64,000 nucleotides of DNA from CAVQCJ01 sp963771835 (GTDB lineage Bacteria; Actinomycetota; Actinomycetes; Prado026). Below, piece by piece: positions 42,009-50,658 of the stretch; the stretch's first letter is position 1, and each line of letters starts with the position of its first letter. Made by a program: the position numbers and the translations under genes. The stretch covers positions 682,001-746,000 of the forward strand of contig CAVYVA010000001.1 in NCBI GenBank assembly GCA_963771835.1, written 5' to 3'. Below the pieces are notes generated by a model. The model saw only the letters and a program-made list of their open reading frames with translations. It was not told the origin of the DNA and searched no databases.

Positions 42009-42023
42009 GTCACTCTCAGTGAC
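42009..42023. promoter_or_regulatory. Palindrome matching the BldD-box pattern
   Basis: GTCACT, CTC, AGTGAC: a perfect 6-bp-arm palindrome in the divergent gap between the metalloprotease (start 41902) and the gene at 42081. It contains TCAC-N5-GTGA, which fits the TNAC-N5-GTNA consensus of the c-di-GMP-dependent developmental regulator BldD. The match is short, so this is a suggestion. Confidence 0.4.
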
Positions 42024-42080
42024 ATCGCCTCACTCGCGCAGGGCTGACGGGCCTCGCCGCACACCGGATACCGTCGGAGC

Positions 42081-42926
42081 GTGGGGACAGCGGCGCACGA
42101 CCAGGTTGCGCTGCGTCGGTGCGTCCTGGCGGTGTCCGTCCTGCAGGACCTGGACCTGATGCCCGGCGACGACGGCGTGACCACGGCGAGCGGCCGGCTC
42201 ATCCCCTGGGAGACCCTGGCCGCCGCGCTCGGCGGGCACGACCCCGACTCGCCCGCCGCCCGGCCCGTGCTGGCCCGCTGGCTGCACGAGCTGCAGTGGA
42301 TCGGCTGGCGGTCGCCGGACGACCTGGCCGCCAGGGCCCGCCCGGTCGGGCTGCCCCGCGGGCACGCCCTGCACCCCGGACCGCAGTGGGTCCGGCGGAC
42401 CGTCCACGGCGGGGTGCTCGACGTCGGCGTCGGCCTGCTCGGTGTGGGCACCGACCCCGACGAGGTGGTGATCCCGCGGGCCGGACTGCTGCGCGCCACC
42501 GGCCACGACCCGCGCGCCTGGTGGCCGGCCTGCCGTGCGTACCTCGAGGACATGGGCCGGCTCGCGGCCTCGCGGCACCTGATGCACCCGGAACGACCGA
42601 TCCACCCGATGGGCGACTGCGACGTGGTGACGCTGCTGGCGTCCAGGTCCTTCCGCGAGACGCTGGCCGGGTGCGACACCGCCGCGATGCGGGCGGCCGC
42701 GGTCCCGACCCGTCGACGCGGCTGGCTGGACCTGTCCAGGACCGACCCGGCTTTCGCCCTCGCAGCCGCCTCGCTCGCCGACTCCGAGGAGCGCGGCTTC
42801 GAGCGGCCGCTGCTGATCACCGTGGACGAGGTCGTGATGGCCCGACCGGGCGGTGACCCGGCCCTGCAGGCACTGCGCGACGGCGCTGCACCGGACCCGG
42901 TGCTCCCGTCGGTCCGCTACCGCTGA
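42081..42926 (+). CDS. Conserved actinobacterial hypothetical protein
   Basis: 281 residues, soluble, without signal peptide or catalytic motif. Regular strand/helix pattern with LPRGHALHPGPQWVRRTVHGGVLDVGVGLLGV, then WWPACRAYLEDMGRLAASRHL, GDCDVVTLLASRSFRETLAG and FERPLLITVDEVVM. I do not recognise a named family, but comparable proteins occur near dxs in related actinomycetes (from memory, unverified). GTG at 42081. Convergent with dxs across a terminator-like hairpin. Confidence 0.7.
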   Translation: MGTAAHDQVALRRCVLAVSVLQDLDLMPGDDGVTTASGRLIPWETLAAALGGHDPDSPAARPVLARWLHELQWIGWRSPDDLAARARPVGLPRGHALHPGPQWVRRTVHGGVLDVGVGLLGVGTDPDEVVIPRAGLLRATGHDPRAWWPACRAYLEDMGRLAASRHLMHPERPIHPMGDCDVVTLLASRSFRETLAGCDTAAMRAAAVPTRRRGWLDLSRTDPAFALAAASLADSEERGFERPLLITVDEVVMARPGGDPALQALRDGAAPDPVLPSVRYR

Positions 42927-42941
42927 GCCCATAGGCGGCGC

Positions 42942-42963
42942 CCGCGGGCGGCAGCCCCCGCGG
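42942..42963. terminator. Bidirectional hairpin between convergent genes
   Basis: CCGCGGG (42942-42948) pairs with CCCGCGG (42957-42963) between the ends of the 42081 gene and dxs. No T-tract. Confidence 0.5.
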
Positions 42964-44862
42964 TCAGCGCTGGGTGTCGACCACGGCCGGCTCCGCGTCG
43001 AGGCCGGCCATCACCTCGATCACGGCCCGCGAGACGTCCTGCGCGGTGAGCCCGATGTCGGCGAGCACCTGGGCCCGCGTGCCCTGCACCAGGAACCGCT
43101 CCGGGATCCCGAACGTACGGACCGGGGTTGCGACGTCGGCGTCCTGGAGCGCCTGCGTCACCGCTGCGCCCACCCCGCCCGCCCGGCTGTTGTCCTCGAC
43201 CACGACGACGAGCCGGTGCGAACGGGCCAGCACCGGCAGGTGCCGGTCGACCGGCTTGACCCAGCGCGGGTCCACCACCGTCACTCCCACGCCCTGGTGG
43301 GTCAGCCGCCCGGCGATCTCCACGCAGGTCTGCGCCATCGCCCCGACCGAGACCACCAGGACGTCCGCGTCACCGGAGCGGACCAGCACGTCCATCCCGC
43401 CGAGCCGGTCCAGCGCGACGAGGTCGGGGGGCACGGCGCCCTTCGGGAAGCGCAGCACCGTCGGAGCGTCGGCGACCTCCAGCGCCTCGTGCAGCTCGTC
43501 GCGCAGCGTCGCGGCGTCGCGCGGAGCGGCCAGCCGCAGGCCCGGGACCACCTGCAGGACGGACATGTCCCACATCCCGTGGTGGCTGGCCCCGTCCTCG
43601 CCGGTGACCCCGCCGCGGTCCAGCACGAACGTCACGCCGGCTCGGTGCAGCGCGACGTCCATCAGCACCTGGTCGAACGCCCGGTTCAGGAACGTCGCGT
43701 AGACGGCGACCACCGGGTGCAGGCCGCCGAACGCCATGGCCGCGGCGGACGTGGCCGCGTGCTGCTCGGCGATGCCGACGTCGAAGACCCGTCCCGGGTA
43801 GGCGCGGGCGAACGCGTCCAGGCCGACCGGCTGCAGCATCGCGGCGGTGATCCCCACGACGTCGCGGCGCTGCCCGCCGATCTCGACCATCGCGTCGGAG
43901 AAGATCCGCCCCCACTGCGTGCCGCCGTTGGTCAGCGGCGCCCCGGTCTCCGGGTCGACGACGCCGATCGCGTGGAAGTGGTCGGCCTGGTCCTTCTCCG
44001 CCGGCGCGTGGCCCAGGCCCTTGCGGGTGATCGCGTGCACGATCACCGGCCGCCCGTAGCCGCGGGCCCGGCGCAGCGCGTGCTCGACCGCCGTCACGTC
44101 GTGCCCGTCGATCGGGCCGATGTACTTCAGGCCGAGGTCCTCGAACATCCCCTGCGGCGCGACGATGTCCTTGAGGCCCTTCTTGACCCCGTGCAGCGTG
44201 TCGTACAGCGGGCCGCCGACGACCGGCGTCCGCCCGAGCACGCCCTTGCCCCACTCCAGGAACCGCTCGTAGCCACGGGTGGTGCGCAGCGTGGCGAGGT
44301 GGTGCGCGAGCCCGCCGATCGTCGGCGCGTAAGACCGCGCGTTGTCGTTGACGACGATGACCAGCGGACGGCTGGACGCGGCGATGTTGTTGAGCGCCTC
44401 CCAGGCCATGCCCCCGGTCAGCGCGCCGTCGCCGACCACGGCGACCACCGCCCGGCGGTCCAGCTCACCGGTCAGCGCGCGCGCCTTGACCAGCCCGTCG
44501 GCCCACGACAGCGCCGTCGACGCGTGGCTGTTCTCGACGACGTCGTGCGGTGACTCGGCCCGGCTCGGGTAGCCCGACATCCCGCCGAACCGGCGCAGCG
44601 TCGGGAAGTCGTCCTGCCGACCGGTGAGGATCTTGTGCACGTAGGCCTGGTGCCCGGTGTCCCAGATGATCGTGTCCCGCGGGGAGTCGAAGACCCGGTG
44701 CAGCGCCATCGTGAGCTCGACGACCCCGAGGTTCGGTCCGAGGTGCCCACCGGTGCGGGACACGTTCTCGACCAGGAACGTGCGGATCTCGGCGGCGAGG
44801 GCGTCCAGCTGCTCAGGGGTCAGTCCCTTGAGGTCCCGCGGACCCCGGACCTGCTCGAGCAC
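42964..44862 (-). CDS. dxs: 1-deoxy-D-xylulose-5-phosphate synthase
   Basis: 632 residues. A thiamin-diphosphate enzyme that joins pyruvate and glyceraldehyde-3-phosphate, entry to the MEP isoprenoid pathway. Motifs: DTGHQAYVHKILTGR, the ThDP site GDGALTGGMAWEALNN, the activation loop TYATFLNRAFDQVLMDVALH and the C-terminal transketolase region. Full length. GTG at 44862. It is transcribed in the same direction as the xylose genes but is separated from galM by about 70 bp. Confidence 0.96.
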   Translation of the reverse strand: MLEQVRGPRDLKGLTPEQLDALAAEIRTFLVENVSRTGGHLGPNLGVVELTMALHRVFDSPRDTIIWDTGHQAYVHKILTGRQDDFPTLRRFGGMSGYPSRAESPHDVVENSHASTALSWADGLVKARALTGELDRRAVVAVVGDGALTGGMAWEALNNIAASSRPLVIVVNDNARSYAPTIGGLAHHLATLRTTRGYERFLEWGKGVLGRTPVVGGPLYDTLHGVKKGLKDIVAPQGMFEDLGLKYIGPIDGHDVTAVEHALRRARGYGRPVIVHAITRKGLGHAPAEKDQADHFHAIGVVDPETGAPLTNGGTQWGRIFSDAMVEIGGQRRDVVGITAAMLQPVGLDAFARAYPGRVFDVGIAEQHAATSAAAMAFGGLHPVVAVYATFLNRAFDQVLMDVALHRAGVTFVLDRGGVTGEDGASHHGMWDMSVLQVVPGLRLAAPRDAATLRDELHEALEVADAPTVLRFPKGAVPPDLVALDRLGGMDVLVRSGDADVLVVSVGAMAQTCVEIAGRLTHQGVGVTVVDPRWVKPVDRHLPVLARSHRLVVVVEDNSRAGGVGAAVTQALQDADVATPVRTFGIPERFLVQGTRAQVLADIGLTAQDVSRAVIEVMAGLDAEPAVVDTQR

Positions 44863-44931
44863 GCCGACCCTCCTGACCCCGGACTGTCCGTCGAGTCTAG
44901 GCCCGCGGGGCCGGCGCGGCTCGCCGACGCG

Positions 44932-45745
44932 TCAGGTCCGGTCCTCGCCCCACGACCAGGTCGAACGGGCCCGCAACGGCGCCCCGGGGGCGACCAGCTC
45001 CGGCTGCGTGTTCAGGCCGTTCGGCGGCGTCGTCTGCGGCTCGAGGCAGACCGCGCCGGCCTGCTCGTCGAACGCGACGAGGTACGCGCAGTCGGTCCGG
45101 CACTCCAGCCGCAGGGCCCCCGGCCACACCAGCGCCGCAGATCCGTCCCGGAAGCGGGAACGCGTCGTCGTACGGCCCCGGTGGCCGCCGGGCGAGCAGC
45201 CGTCCGGTGGGCAGGTGGTCCGGCCCGCGTTCGAGCATCGAGTCGCCCGGCAGCTGGAGCCGTACCGGTCCGCCGCGGTCCAGCCGGCGCCGGAACCAGG
45301 GATGCCACCCGACCCCTGCCGGGAACAACGCCTCCGCCGACGTGACCTCGAGGGTGGTCTCCAGCTCCGTGGCCCGCAGCTCCCAGGTCACCGCGACCCG
45401 GCCCGCCCACGGCCACGGCGGCTCGAGCGCGACTGCGAGCCTGACCGCCGAGCCGGTGACCGACTCGACCTGCCACGCGCGGTCCAGCACGGTCCCGTGC
45501 AGCGCCCAGCCCGAAGGCCCGGCGGGCATCGGGTACCGCTGCCCGTCGAAGCGCACGGCGTTGTCGCGCAGCCGGCCGGGCCACGGCGCCATCACGTACA
45601 TCCCCCAGCCGACCGGGGTGCTCGCTCCGGCGCCGTCGGCGTGGCCGAGCAGCTCGGTCCCGGCCACCGACCAGGTGGCGGCCCGGGCGCCGGCCTCCGG
45701 CTCGACGGTCAGGCGTGCGTCGGCGGCGGTGAGCTCGAGGGTCAT
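44932..45745 (-). pseudogene. galM: Aldose 1-epimerase family protein with a +1 frameshift
   Basis: A galactose-mutarotase-like protein of about 270 residues when repaired; it would interconvert sugar anomers such as those of xylose. The N-terminal frame (ATG 45745) has LLGHADGAGASTPVGWGMYVMAPWPGRLRDNAVRFDGQRY, LHGTVLDRAWQV and VGWHPWFRRRL, the typical GalM features. After PYDDAFPLPG the zero frame loses identity, while the next frame gives DGSAALVWPGALRLECRTDCAYLVAFDE and the conserved CLEPQTTPPNGLN to a stop at 44932. Removing one C within 45147-45149 restores a single frame. Lies 28 bp after the ROK gene. Confidence 0.72.
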
Positions 45746-45772
45746 GCGGGCGAGGCGGCGTCCGTCGGCGGG

Positions 45773-46990
45773 TCAGGCCCGGGTGCGGCGCTGGACGGTG
45801 TCGGCCCCGCGCGCCAACGTCCCCATCGGGTCGTCGAGCAGCGGGGCGAACGCCAGCTCGGCCGCGCCGAGCAGCGTCGCATCGCCGCCCAGCTCCGGCA
45901 GCGCCAGCCGCACCTGCTCGCGCGGGGCGGCCAGCGCCAGCGACAGCTCGGTGCGCACGAACGACTCGGTGGCCGGCAGCAGCTGGCGCAGCACCCCGCC
46001 GAACACCACGACCTCGGGGTTGAACACGTTGACGAGGTTGGCGATCCCGAGGCCCAGCCAGTGGCCCACCCGGCGCAGCCCGGCGCGGGCCTGGCGGTCG
46101 CCGGCCAACGCGGCCGCCAGCACATCGTCGATGCTGCCGTCCGGCTGGCCGGCGGCGACCAGCACCGCGTCCTCCCCCACCTCGGTCTCCCAGCAACCGC
46201 GCGCGCCGCAGCGGCACAACCGCCCGCGCGGGTTCACCACCATGTGCCCGACCTCGCCGCCGTAGCCGCCGGCCCCGCTCATCGGACGCCCGTCCAGGAT
46301 GATCCCGCCGCCGACCCCGACCTCTCCGGACAGGAAGATGACGTTCCGGGCGCCCTGCGCAGCACCCCGGACGTGCTCGGAGATCGCCCCGAGGTCGGCG
46401 TCGTTGCCGACTGTCACCGGCAGCGACGTGGCCAGCCGCTCGGCGAGCTGCTGCCCGAACGGAACGTCCACCCAGCCCAGGTTCGGGGCGAACCGGACCA
46501 GGCCGTCGGAGTGGCGCACGACGCCGCACACGCCCGCGCCGATGCCGACGCAGACCGAGTCCGGCGCCGCACCGGCCAGCACCGAACGGGTCAGCCGCTC
46601 GACCTGGCGCAGGATCTTGGCGGTCTGGTGCTGGCCCCTGGCCTGGCGCACCTCGCGCCGGTCGAGCACCTCACCGCCGAGACCGACCCTGGCCACGATC
46701 AGGTGGTCGACGCCGACGTCCAGCGCCAGCACGTACACCCGCTCGGTCTCCGGCCCGACCACGATCGACGGCCGGCCCGCCCCGCCACGGCCCACGGGAG
46801 CGCGCTCGTGCACCAGCCCCGCGTCGGCGAGGTCGGTCGTCAGCGCGCCGACGGTGCTGCGGTTCAGCCCCGTGAGCGCGGTGAGGTCCGAGCGCGACGT
46901 GGCGCCGTTGACGTGCAGCAGGCGCAACAGACTGCCCAGGTTGTGCCTTCGCACCTCGTCCTGAGTCGCTCCGGCGAGGGTGGTCACCAT
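45773..46990 (-). CDS. ROK-family transcriptional regulator, XylR/Rok7B7-like
   Basis: 405 residues. The N-terminal winged helix (LGSLLRLLHVNGATSRSDLTALTGLNRSTVGALTTDLADAGLV) is fused to a ROK sugar-kinase-like domain. It has VGIGAGVCGVV, the TVGNDADLGAISEH sugar/ATP segment and the ROK zinc motif CRCGARGCWETEVG. In Streptomyces the Rok7B7 regulator sits with xylFGH in this chromosomal position and represses xylose uptake. The same role is likely here. The ATG at 46990 is 20 bp after the xylH end. Confidence 0.86.
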   Translation of the reverse strand: MVTTLAGATQDEVRRHNLGSLLRLLHVNGATSRSDLTALTGLNRSTVGALTTDLADAGLVHERAPVGRGGAGRPSIVVGPETERVYVLALDVGVDHLIVARVGLGGEVLDRREVRQARGQHQTAKILRQVERLTRSVLAGAAPDSVCVGIGAGVCGVVRHSDGLVRFAPNLGWVDVPFGQQLAERLATSLPVTVGNDADLGAISEHVRGAAQGARNVIFLSGEVGVGGGIILDGRPMSGAGGYGGEVGHMVVNPRGRLCRCGARGCWETEVGEDAVLVAAGQPDGSIDDVLAAALAGDRQARAGLRRVGHWLGLGIANLVNVFNPEVVVFGGVLRQLLPATESFVRTELSLALAAPREQVRLALPELGGDATLLGAAELAFAPLLDDPMGTLARGADTVQRRTRA

Positions 46991-47010
46991 GGTCGAGGCG
47001 GGGCTCCTGC

Positions 47011-48279
47011 CTACACGCGTCCGGTCGAGGCGGCTCGCCGGCGCGAGATCGCGTCGACACTGGCCGCGAACAGCAGCACCAGCCCGGTGACGATGAACGT
47101 GATCCCGCCTTCTTGCGTGATGAGGGGCAGCGCGTTGTTGATGACGGCGAGGACCAGCCCACCGAGGATCGCGTCCCGAACCTTGCCCGCGGCCGCCGAA
47201 CAGGCTGGTGCCGCCGATGACTGCGGCCGCGACCGCACTCAGCGTGGTGATCGAGCCGCCCGTCGACGGAGACACGGAGTTGTCCCGCGACGCCAGCAGG
47301 ATGCCGGCGACGCCTGCCATCACCGAGCACAGGACGAAGCAGAAGATCCGCACCCGGGCCACGTTGATGCCGGCCCGACGGGCCGCCTCGGCGTTTCCGC
47401 CGACCGCGTAGATGTGCCGGCCGAGGGCGGTCCGCGCCAGCAGGAACGTCAGCACGATCAGCAGCACCAGGATCACCGGGACGATCACCGGGACGCCCTT
47501 GATCGACGCGGCGGCGGGGTTGCGGCTGCGCTCGTTGTTGAGCATGAACGTCGCGATCCCCAGCACCACGGCCAGCGCTGCGAGCTTCGCGCCCCACACC
47601 GTGAGCGACTCGGTGGGCAGGCCGGACTTCTTGCGGGAGGCGATCCGCCGGTACGTCACCAGGCCGTAGCCGAGGACCACGACGAGGAACAGCACCCAGC
47701 CCTGGATCGGGCGTGAGGTTGCTGTTCATGAGCTTGAGGATGGTGGGGTCGTTGATCACCAGGGTGCCGCCCTCGCCGATGACCAGCAGCATGACGCCCT
47801 GCAGGCCGAGGAAGAACGCGAGCGTGACGACGAAGCTGGGGATCCGCAGCCGGGCGACCAGCAGACCGATCAGGAGGCCGATGACCACGCCGGTCGCGAG
47901 GGCGGCCAGGACGCCGAGCTCCCACGGCCAGCCGTGCTGGGTCATCGTGACGGCGAGCACCGCGGCGCAGGTGCCGGCCGCGAAGCCGACCGAGAGGTCG
48001 ATCTCGCCGAGCAGCAGGACGAACACCAGACCCATGGCGATGACGATGACGCGCGGCGCTCTGGTTGATCAGGTTGGCGAAGTTGAACGTGGTCGGGAAG
48101 GTGGAGCTGCGCATGATCGAGAACAGGATGACGAGGGTGATCAGCCCGAGCACGGCGGGCAGCGCACCCACGTCACCGCCGCGGATGCGGTCCCAGTACC
48201 CGGTCCAGGCGTCGCGCAGGTCGTTGTCGGGACTGCGGTCCTCGGGTGCGACCTCGGGGGCGGTCGTCGGGGCGCTCAT
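47011..48279 (-). pseudogene. xylH: Xylose-type sugar ABC transporter permease with three +1 frameshifts
   Basis: A BPD_transp_2 permease with about ten membrane helices, the membrane part of a pentose/monosaccharide importer. It starts with ATG 48279 and the acidic MSAPTTAPEVAPEDRSPDND; helices follow in three frames: NLINQSAA then VIVIAMGLVFVLLLGEIDLSVGFAAG; NSNLTP then IQGWVLFLVVVLGYG; IGGTSLFGGRG then KVRDAILGGLVLAVINNALPLI. Each switch is repaired by removing one base: 48051, one of 47709-47711, and one of 47185-47188. The EIDLSVG motif and the late GGTSLFGG...LGGLV segment identify XylH/RbsC-type permeases. Three breaks in 1.3 kb suggest either a dead gene or systematic consensus error. 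Confidence 0.8.
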
Positions 48280-49130
48280 GCCGGGTCCTCCTCGGCCGGG
48301 ACGGGCGCGATGCTGTCGGTATCGCCCGGCGAGCCCTGGATGCCGTGGGTGCCGCTGCGCCCGGCGGTGATCAGCTCGACCACCTGGGAGTGGGTCACCT
48401 CGTTGGCGCGGACCTGCGCCGCCATCCGTCCCAGGTAGAGGCAGGCGATCCGGTCGGCCACCTGGAAGACGTCGTTCAGGTTGTGCGAGATGAGGACCAC
48501 GCCGAGGCCGTTGTCGGCCAGCCGACGGACCAGGTGCAGCACCTGCTCGGTCTGGGCGACGCCCAGCGCCGCGGTCGGCTCGTCCAGGATCACGAGCTTG
48601 CTGTTCCACAGCACCGCTCGGGCGATGGCGACGGTCTGCCGCTGGCCGCCGGAGAGGCTGGCGACGAGCTGGCGCACGGACTTCAGCGTGCGCACGGACA
48701 GCCCGGACAGCGTCTCGCGGGCCCGCAGCTCCATGCCCGCCTCGTCGAGCACGACGCCCTTCTTCTGCTCGCGGCCGAGGAACATGTTGTGGACCACGTC
48801 CAGGTTGTCGCAGAGCGCGAGGTCCTGGTACACGACCTCGATCCCCAGCGCGCTGGCCTGCTTCGGGTCGTGCACCGTGACCGGCTTGCCCTCGAACAGG
48901 ACCTCCCCGCTGTCGAAGGCCGAGATCCCGGCGACAGACTTGATCAAGGTGCTCTTGCCGGCCCCGTTGTCGCCCACCAGCGCAGCGACCTCGCCGGGGT
49001 AGACGTCGAAGTCGACGTCGTAGAGGACGTGGACCGCGCCGAAGCTCTTGTTCACCTTGCGGAGGCTGAGCAGTGGCGTGGCGGCCGGAGCGGCGGACGG
49101 CGCCGGCGTGGCGAGCTGGTCTGTCGACAT
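48276..49130 (-). CDS. xylG: Sugar ABC transporter ATP-binding protein (XylG/FrcA-like)
   Basis: 284 residues with a single ABC cassette: Walker A GDNGAGKST (residues 53-61), signature LSGGQRQTV, Walker B KLVILDEPTAALG and the H-loop VVLISHNLND. Full-length XylG/RbsA proteins carry two cassettes, so this is the single-domain FrcA-like form. The stop overlaps the permease start as ATGA. It is separated from the upstream binding-protein gene by two strong hairpins. Confidence 0.9.
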   Translation of the reverse strand: MSTDQLATPAPSAAPAATPLLSLRKVNKSFGAVHVLYDVDFDVYPGEVAALVGDNGAGKSTLIKSVAGISAFDSGEVLFEGKPVTVHDPKQASALGIEVVYQDLALCDNLDVVHNMFLGREQKKGVVLDEAGMELRARETLSGLSVRTLKSVRQLVASLSGGQRQTVAIARAVLWNSKLVILDEPTAALGVAQTEQVLHLVRRLADNGLGVVLISHNLNDVFQVADRIACLYLGRMAAQVRANEVTHSQVVELITAGRSGTHGIQGSPGDTDSIAPVPAEEDPA

Positions 49131-49180
49131 GCGTGGCCCTCGCAGTCATCGGGAGCGGTACGGATCATCGTGCCGGGGAC

Positions 49181-49217
49181 GCGCCCGGGCAGGCACCGTC
49201 GTCCGGTGCCTGCCCGG
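49181..49217. terminator. Perfect 16-bp hairpin between xylF and xylG
   Basis: GCCCGGGCAGGCACCG (49181-49196) and its exact complement (49202-49217) with a 5-base loop. In an operon read right to left it follows xylF, and it probably protects or attenuates the transcript so that the binding protein is made in excess. Confidence 0.65.
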
Positions 49218-49241
49218 GCCACGCGCCCGTTCGAATCCGAC

Positions 49242-49272
49242 CGTAGGGGTGGCCGCGCTCCGCGGCCACCCC
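49242..49272. terminator. Perfect 14-bp hairpin immediately after xylF
   Basis: TAGGGGTGGCCGCG (49242-49255), loop CTC, complement at 49259-49272, only 13 bp past the xylF stop codon. Together with the stem at 49181-49217 it forms a tandem pair in the xylF-xylG spacer. Confidence 0.65.
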
Positions 49273-49284
49273 TAGCGGCTCAGA

Positions 49285-50394
49285 TCAGGACACTCCGTAC
49301 TTCGTGCAGGCCGCCTGGAGTGCCGGCGTCGTGCACAGGTTCGCCGCGGTGGTGAAGCCGTCGGCGACGACGTCCTTGACGTTGTCCGCGTAGATCGGTG
49401 CCGGCACCAGCAGCACGGACTTGACCGGCTGGTTGGTGGTCGTGTCGGTGACCGACCCGGTCGCCAGGGCGTCGGCTGCCGCCGTGTCACCCTTGGCCAT
49501 CGCGATCGCCAGAGCGGACGCTCCGTCGGCCTCCTTCTTGATGGCCTTGTAGACGGTCACGCACTGGGTGCCGAGCAGCACGCGCTGCAGGCCCTCGTCC
49601 GTGGCGTCCTGACCGGTGACCGGGACCTTGCCGGCGAGGCCGTTGCGGGTCAGCACGGCGACCACTGCGCCGCCGAGGCCGTCGTTCGCCGCGTCGACAC
49701 CGTCGATCTGTCCCTTGTGGGCCGCGTAGATCTGCTCGAAGATCGTGCCGGCCTTGGTGTTGTCCCAGTCGGGCACGGACTGGTCGGCGATGACGGTGTA
49801 ACCGGCGTCGCGGATGACCTTGTCGTAGCCCTGCTTGAACAGCGTGGCGTTGTTGTCGGTCGGCGAGCCGTTCAGCTCGACGACGTTGCCCTTCGCCTTG
49901 CCGGCAGCCTGCAGGCACTTGACCAGGCCGTTGCCCTCGGCCGCGCCGACTGCGACGTTGTCGAAGGACACGTAGTACGACGCGCTGCCGCCGAGCGTGA
50001 GCCGGTCGTAGTCGATGGACTTGACGCCCTGGGCGGCAGCCTTCTTCTCGACAGCTGCGGCGGTGGGGCTGTCCAGGTTGACGAGCAGGAGGACGTTGAC
50101 GCCCTCGTTGAGCATGCCGTCGGCGATGGTCTGCCACTTCGCCTTGTCACCCTGGGCGTTCTGGATGTCGTACTTGACCCCAGCGGCCTTGAAGGCAGCC
50201 TCGAGGTACGGCCGGTCGTTGTTCTCCCAGCGCTTGGACGAAGCCGTGTCGGGCAGGATGACGCCGACGTAGGCCTTGGTCCCGCCGCCGGACGACGTGG
50301 CACCGGTGCCGCCGGAGCTGCTGCTCCCACAGGCGGCGAGAAGGAAAGCCGCTGCCGTGGCTCCGGCGAGGGCGGCTACTGTGCGCTTGCGCAT
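49285..50394 (-). CDS. xylF: Xylose-type sugar-binding lipoprotein of ABC transporter
   Basis: 369 residues. Signal peptide with lipobox LAAC (Cys22), then a Ser/Gly linker and a periplasmic-binding-protein type-1 domain: YVGVILPDTASSKRWENNDRPY, ADGMLNEGVNVLLLVNLDSP, IDYDRLTLGGSASYYVSFDN, ELNGSPTDNNATLFKQGYD, VDAANDGLGGAVVAVL and VPVTGQDAT. The YDRL segment and the overall plan match XylF. The ATG at 50394 was chosen over an upstream ATG because GAAAGGA lies just before it and the signal peptide starts there. A 265-bp leader with several inverted repeats lies upstream. Confidence 0.88.
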   Translation of the reverse strand: MRKRTVAALAGATAAAFLLAACGSSSSGGTGATSSGGGTKAYVGVILPDTASSKRWENNDRPYLEAAFKAAGVKYDIQNAQGDKAKWQTIADGMLNEGVNVLLLVNLDSPTAAAVEKKAAAQGVKSIDYDRLTLGGSASYYVSFDNVAVGAAEGNGLVKCLQAAGKAKGNVVELNGSPTDNNATLFKQGYDKVIRDAGYTVIADQSVPDWDNTKAGTIFEQIYAAHKGQIDGVDAANDGLGGAVVAVLTRNGLAGKVPVTGQDATDEGLQRVLLGTQCVTVYKAIKKEADGASALAIAMAKGDTAAADALATGSVTDTTTNQPVKSVLLVPAPIYADNVKDVVADGFTTAANLCTTPALQAACTKYGVS

Positions 50395-50481
50395 AGACCC
50401 GATCCTTTCGTGGCGTCTGTCCCCAGGTGAGAGGCAATCCCCTCGGGCGGAATCCGGGGCACGATCAAGGGTCGTACGTAT

Positions 50482-50560
50482 GTTGCCGCTCACAACTTAT
50501 TGCCGTGTTAATCCCTCGGCAACCCCGACGCACCTCGATATTGTCGTTCGCGGTAACAAT
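50482..50560. promoter_or_regulatory. Cluster of inverted repeats upstream of xylF, candidate ROK operators
   Basis: Three symmetrical elements in an AT-rich region: GTTG-N7-CAAC at 50482-50496, TTGCCG-N11-CGGCAA at 50500-50522, and ATTGT-N11-ACAAT at 50540-50560. The last two share the same 11-bp spacing. The cluster lies 88-166 bp upstream of the xylF start, where sugar-responsive control of the xylFGH operon would be expected. Assignment to the ROK protein is inference. Confidence 0.5.
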
Positions 50561-50628
50561 TCCGTCACGCCCGGGTCACACCGTCCGAGACAACCCCATC
50601 GACGTTTCGACCGGGTCTCGGCCGGGCG

Positions 50629-50648
50629 GCCATCCGGGCTCGGATGGC
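50629..50648. terminator. Hairpin downstream of the xylB transcription unit
   Basis: GCCATCCG, GGCT, CGGATGGC: a perfect 8-bp stem 10 bp past the stop of the minus-strand gene at 50659. It separates the xylB unit from the xylF promoter region. Confidence 0.5.
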
Positions 50649-50658
50649 TGAGAGGGCT

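Noticed and set aside
49225..49240. GTTCGAATCC-like sequence resembling a tRNA T-arm
   Set aside because: The flanking five bases on each side cannot pair, and no acceptor or anticodon arms surround it; it lies between two hairpins in the xyl operon.
50482..50496. Similarity of this stretch, read on the minus strand, to the E. coli lac operator
   Set aside because: The match covers about a dozen bases and no LacI-family gene is present; a ROK regulator is the likely binder.
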